This document shows, piece by piece, positions 4,479 to 5,197 of a DNA stretch of 5,197 bases. This DNA is from Bacillota bacterium. Lineage in GTDB: Bacteria > Bacillota_I > Bacilli_A > RFN20 > CAG-826. The position numbers were made by a program, and so were the translations under genes. Location of the stretch: assembly GCA_016872075.1 (NCBI GenBank), contig VHBF01000039.1, positions 1 to 5,197 on the forward strand, given 5' to 3'. Numbering within the stretch: position 1 is the stretch's first letter; each line of letters opens with the position of its first letter. Below the pieces are notes generated by a model that was not told where the DNA came from, ran no database searches, and worked only from the letters and a program-made list of their open reading frames with translations.

Positions 4479-5197
4479 TTAAAAAAGTAATTTTTGAATA
4501 TCCGTGACTTTATCCGTTTTTTCCCAAGGAACATCCAAATCAGGCCTGCCAAAATGACCGTAGATCGCTAAATCTCTATATTTAAAGGATGGACGATTCA
4601 AGGAGAAACGTTGAATAATTTCACCGGGTTTAAAAAAGAATAACTTTTTGACGGCTTGGAGAACTTTTGCTTCAGTTAAACCTTTTTTTAAAGTTCCAAA
4701 TGTAAATAAGGTCAATGAGACAGGTTCAGCTTGACCAATCACATACGCAATTTGAACTTCGACTTTTTTGGCAACCCCCGCGGCAACAAGGTTTAAGGCA
4801 ATATATCTTGCTAAATACGCTCCTGAACGATCAACTTTTGTGGCATCTTTGCCAGAAAAAGATCCACCTCCGTGGCGGGCATAACCTCCATAGGTATCAA
4901 CAATGATTTTTCTTCCTGTTAATCCAGTATCGCCTGCAGGACCACCTATGACAAATCGATCGGAGGGATTAATATACACTTCATAATCTAAATTTAAGTT
5001 AAAGGATTGGATAACTGGTTTGATAATCTTTTCAGATATGAATTCCTTAAATTCAACAAAAGGAGTTTTTGGATCGTGTTGGATGGACATCACAACTTTG
5101 CTAACTTTTACTTTTTTCCCATGGTATGCAACTGTGACTTGGGATTTCATATCCGGCCTTGCATATGGAAATTGCCCTTGTTTTCTGAGACTAGATG
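4479..5197 (-). CDS. metK: S-adenosylmethionine synthetase, C-terminal 238 residues (cut by window edge)
   Basis: MetK makes S-adenosylmethionine from ATP and methionine, with phosphate and pyrophosphate released; it acts as a cytoplasmic tetramer. The frame is open to the right edge: before the Met at 5150 it reads LRKQGQFPYARPD, which continues into MKSQVTV and matches the conserved MetK segment around LRPDxKSQVT. So 5150 is an internal Met and the true start lies beyond the window. Counting from that Met: INPSDRFVIGGPAGDTGLTG (60-79), the GGGSFSGKD phosphate-binding loop (94-102), KVDRS (105-109), IAYVIGQAEPVS (134-145), FTFGT (149-153), YGHFGR (197-202) and PWEKTDK (208-214). About 150 N-terminal residues of a usual 380-400 are missing. 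TAA ends the gene 65 nt before hpf without a recognisable terminator. Any SAM or T-box control would lie outside the window. Confidence 0.97.
   Translation of the reverse strand, partial: SSLRKQGQFPYARPDMKSQVTVAYHGKKVKVSKVVMSIQHDPKTPFVEFKEFISEKIIKPVIQSFNLNLDYEVYINPSDRFVIGGPAGDTGLTGRKIIVDTYGGYARHGGGSFSGKDATKVDRSGAYLARYIALNLVAAGVAKKVEVQIAYVIGQAEPVSLTLFTFGTLKKGLTEAKVLQAVKKLFFFKPGEIIQRFSLNRPSFKYRDLAIYGHFGRPDLDVPWEKTDKVTDIQKLLF

Noticed and set aside
4207..4482. Plus-strand open frame of 91 codons across hpf and its upstream region
   Set aside because: It is antisense to conserved HPF sequence, with low-complexity Asn/Phe-rich translation.
4715..4906. Plus-strand open frame of 63 codons inside metK
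   Set aside because: It is the shadow of conserved MetK motifs on the opposite strand, with no supporting signals.
1..5197. Mobile element, CRISPR array, phage genes or defence system
   Set aside because: No transposase, spaced repeats, integrase, phage or toxin-antitoxin sequences are visible; the genes are ordinary chromosomal ones.

Overview
The window looks like ordinary chromosome from a low-GC bacterium of the Bacillota/Mycoplasmatota side. An Acholeplasma-, Izemoplasma- or Erysipelotrichia-like organism would fit, but this is inferred only from AT-rich codon use, the long (two-domain) form of HPF and the RluA/MetK sequence styles; no species can be named. The reading frames use TGG for Trp and contain no internal TGA, and the ZIP transporter gene ends in TGA, so the standard bacterial code (11) applies rather than the Mycoplasma code.

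Layout from left to right. Positions 1-203 (minus) hold the start of an RluA-family pseudouridine synthase that runs off the left edge. Diverging from it, on the plus strand, are a complete tRNA-Ser(GGA) with encoded CCA (266-356) and, nine bases later, a 257-residue ZIP-family metal transporter (zupT type, 366-1139). The transporter converges on, and overlaps by 12 bp, a YtcJ-like amidohydrolase on the minus strand (1128-2615). Upstream of that lie a small two-helix membrane protein of unknown function (2637-2978) with its own promoter and terminator, a Cof-type HAD phosphatase (3031-3861), the long-form ribosome hibernation factor HPF (3865-4413), and the C-terminal part of S-adenosylmethionine synthetase MetK (4479 to beyond 5197).

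How the genes work together. There is no single pathway. Four genes concern translation or core metabolism (tRNA-Ser, RNA pseudouridylation, HPF, MetK). hpf and the HAD gene are 3 nt apart and probably form a translationally coupled pair. The small membrane-protein gene is a self-contained transcription unit. The ZIP transporter and amidohydrolase are convergent neighbours without evidence of a shared role.

The most interesting part is gene expression. Four plausible promoters share an extended -10 (TGn plus a TATAAT-like hexamer), and only one of them has a good -35. Several genes lack a Shine-Dalgarno sequence: the RluA-family gene looks leaderless, zupT sits directly behind a tRNA, and the amidohydrolase start follows directly on the U-tract of an upstream terminator. 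I see no mobile element, CRISPR array, phage gene, toxin-antitoxin pair or defence system, and no stretch over 300 bases without a gene.
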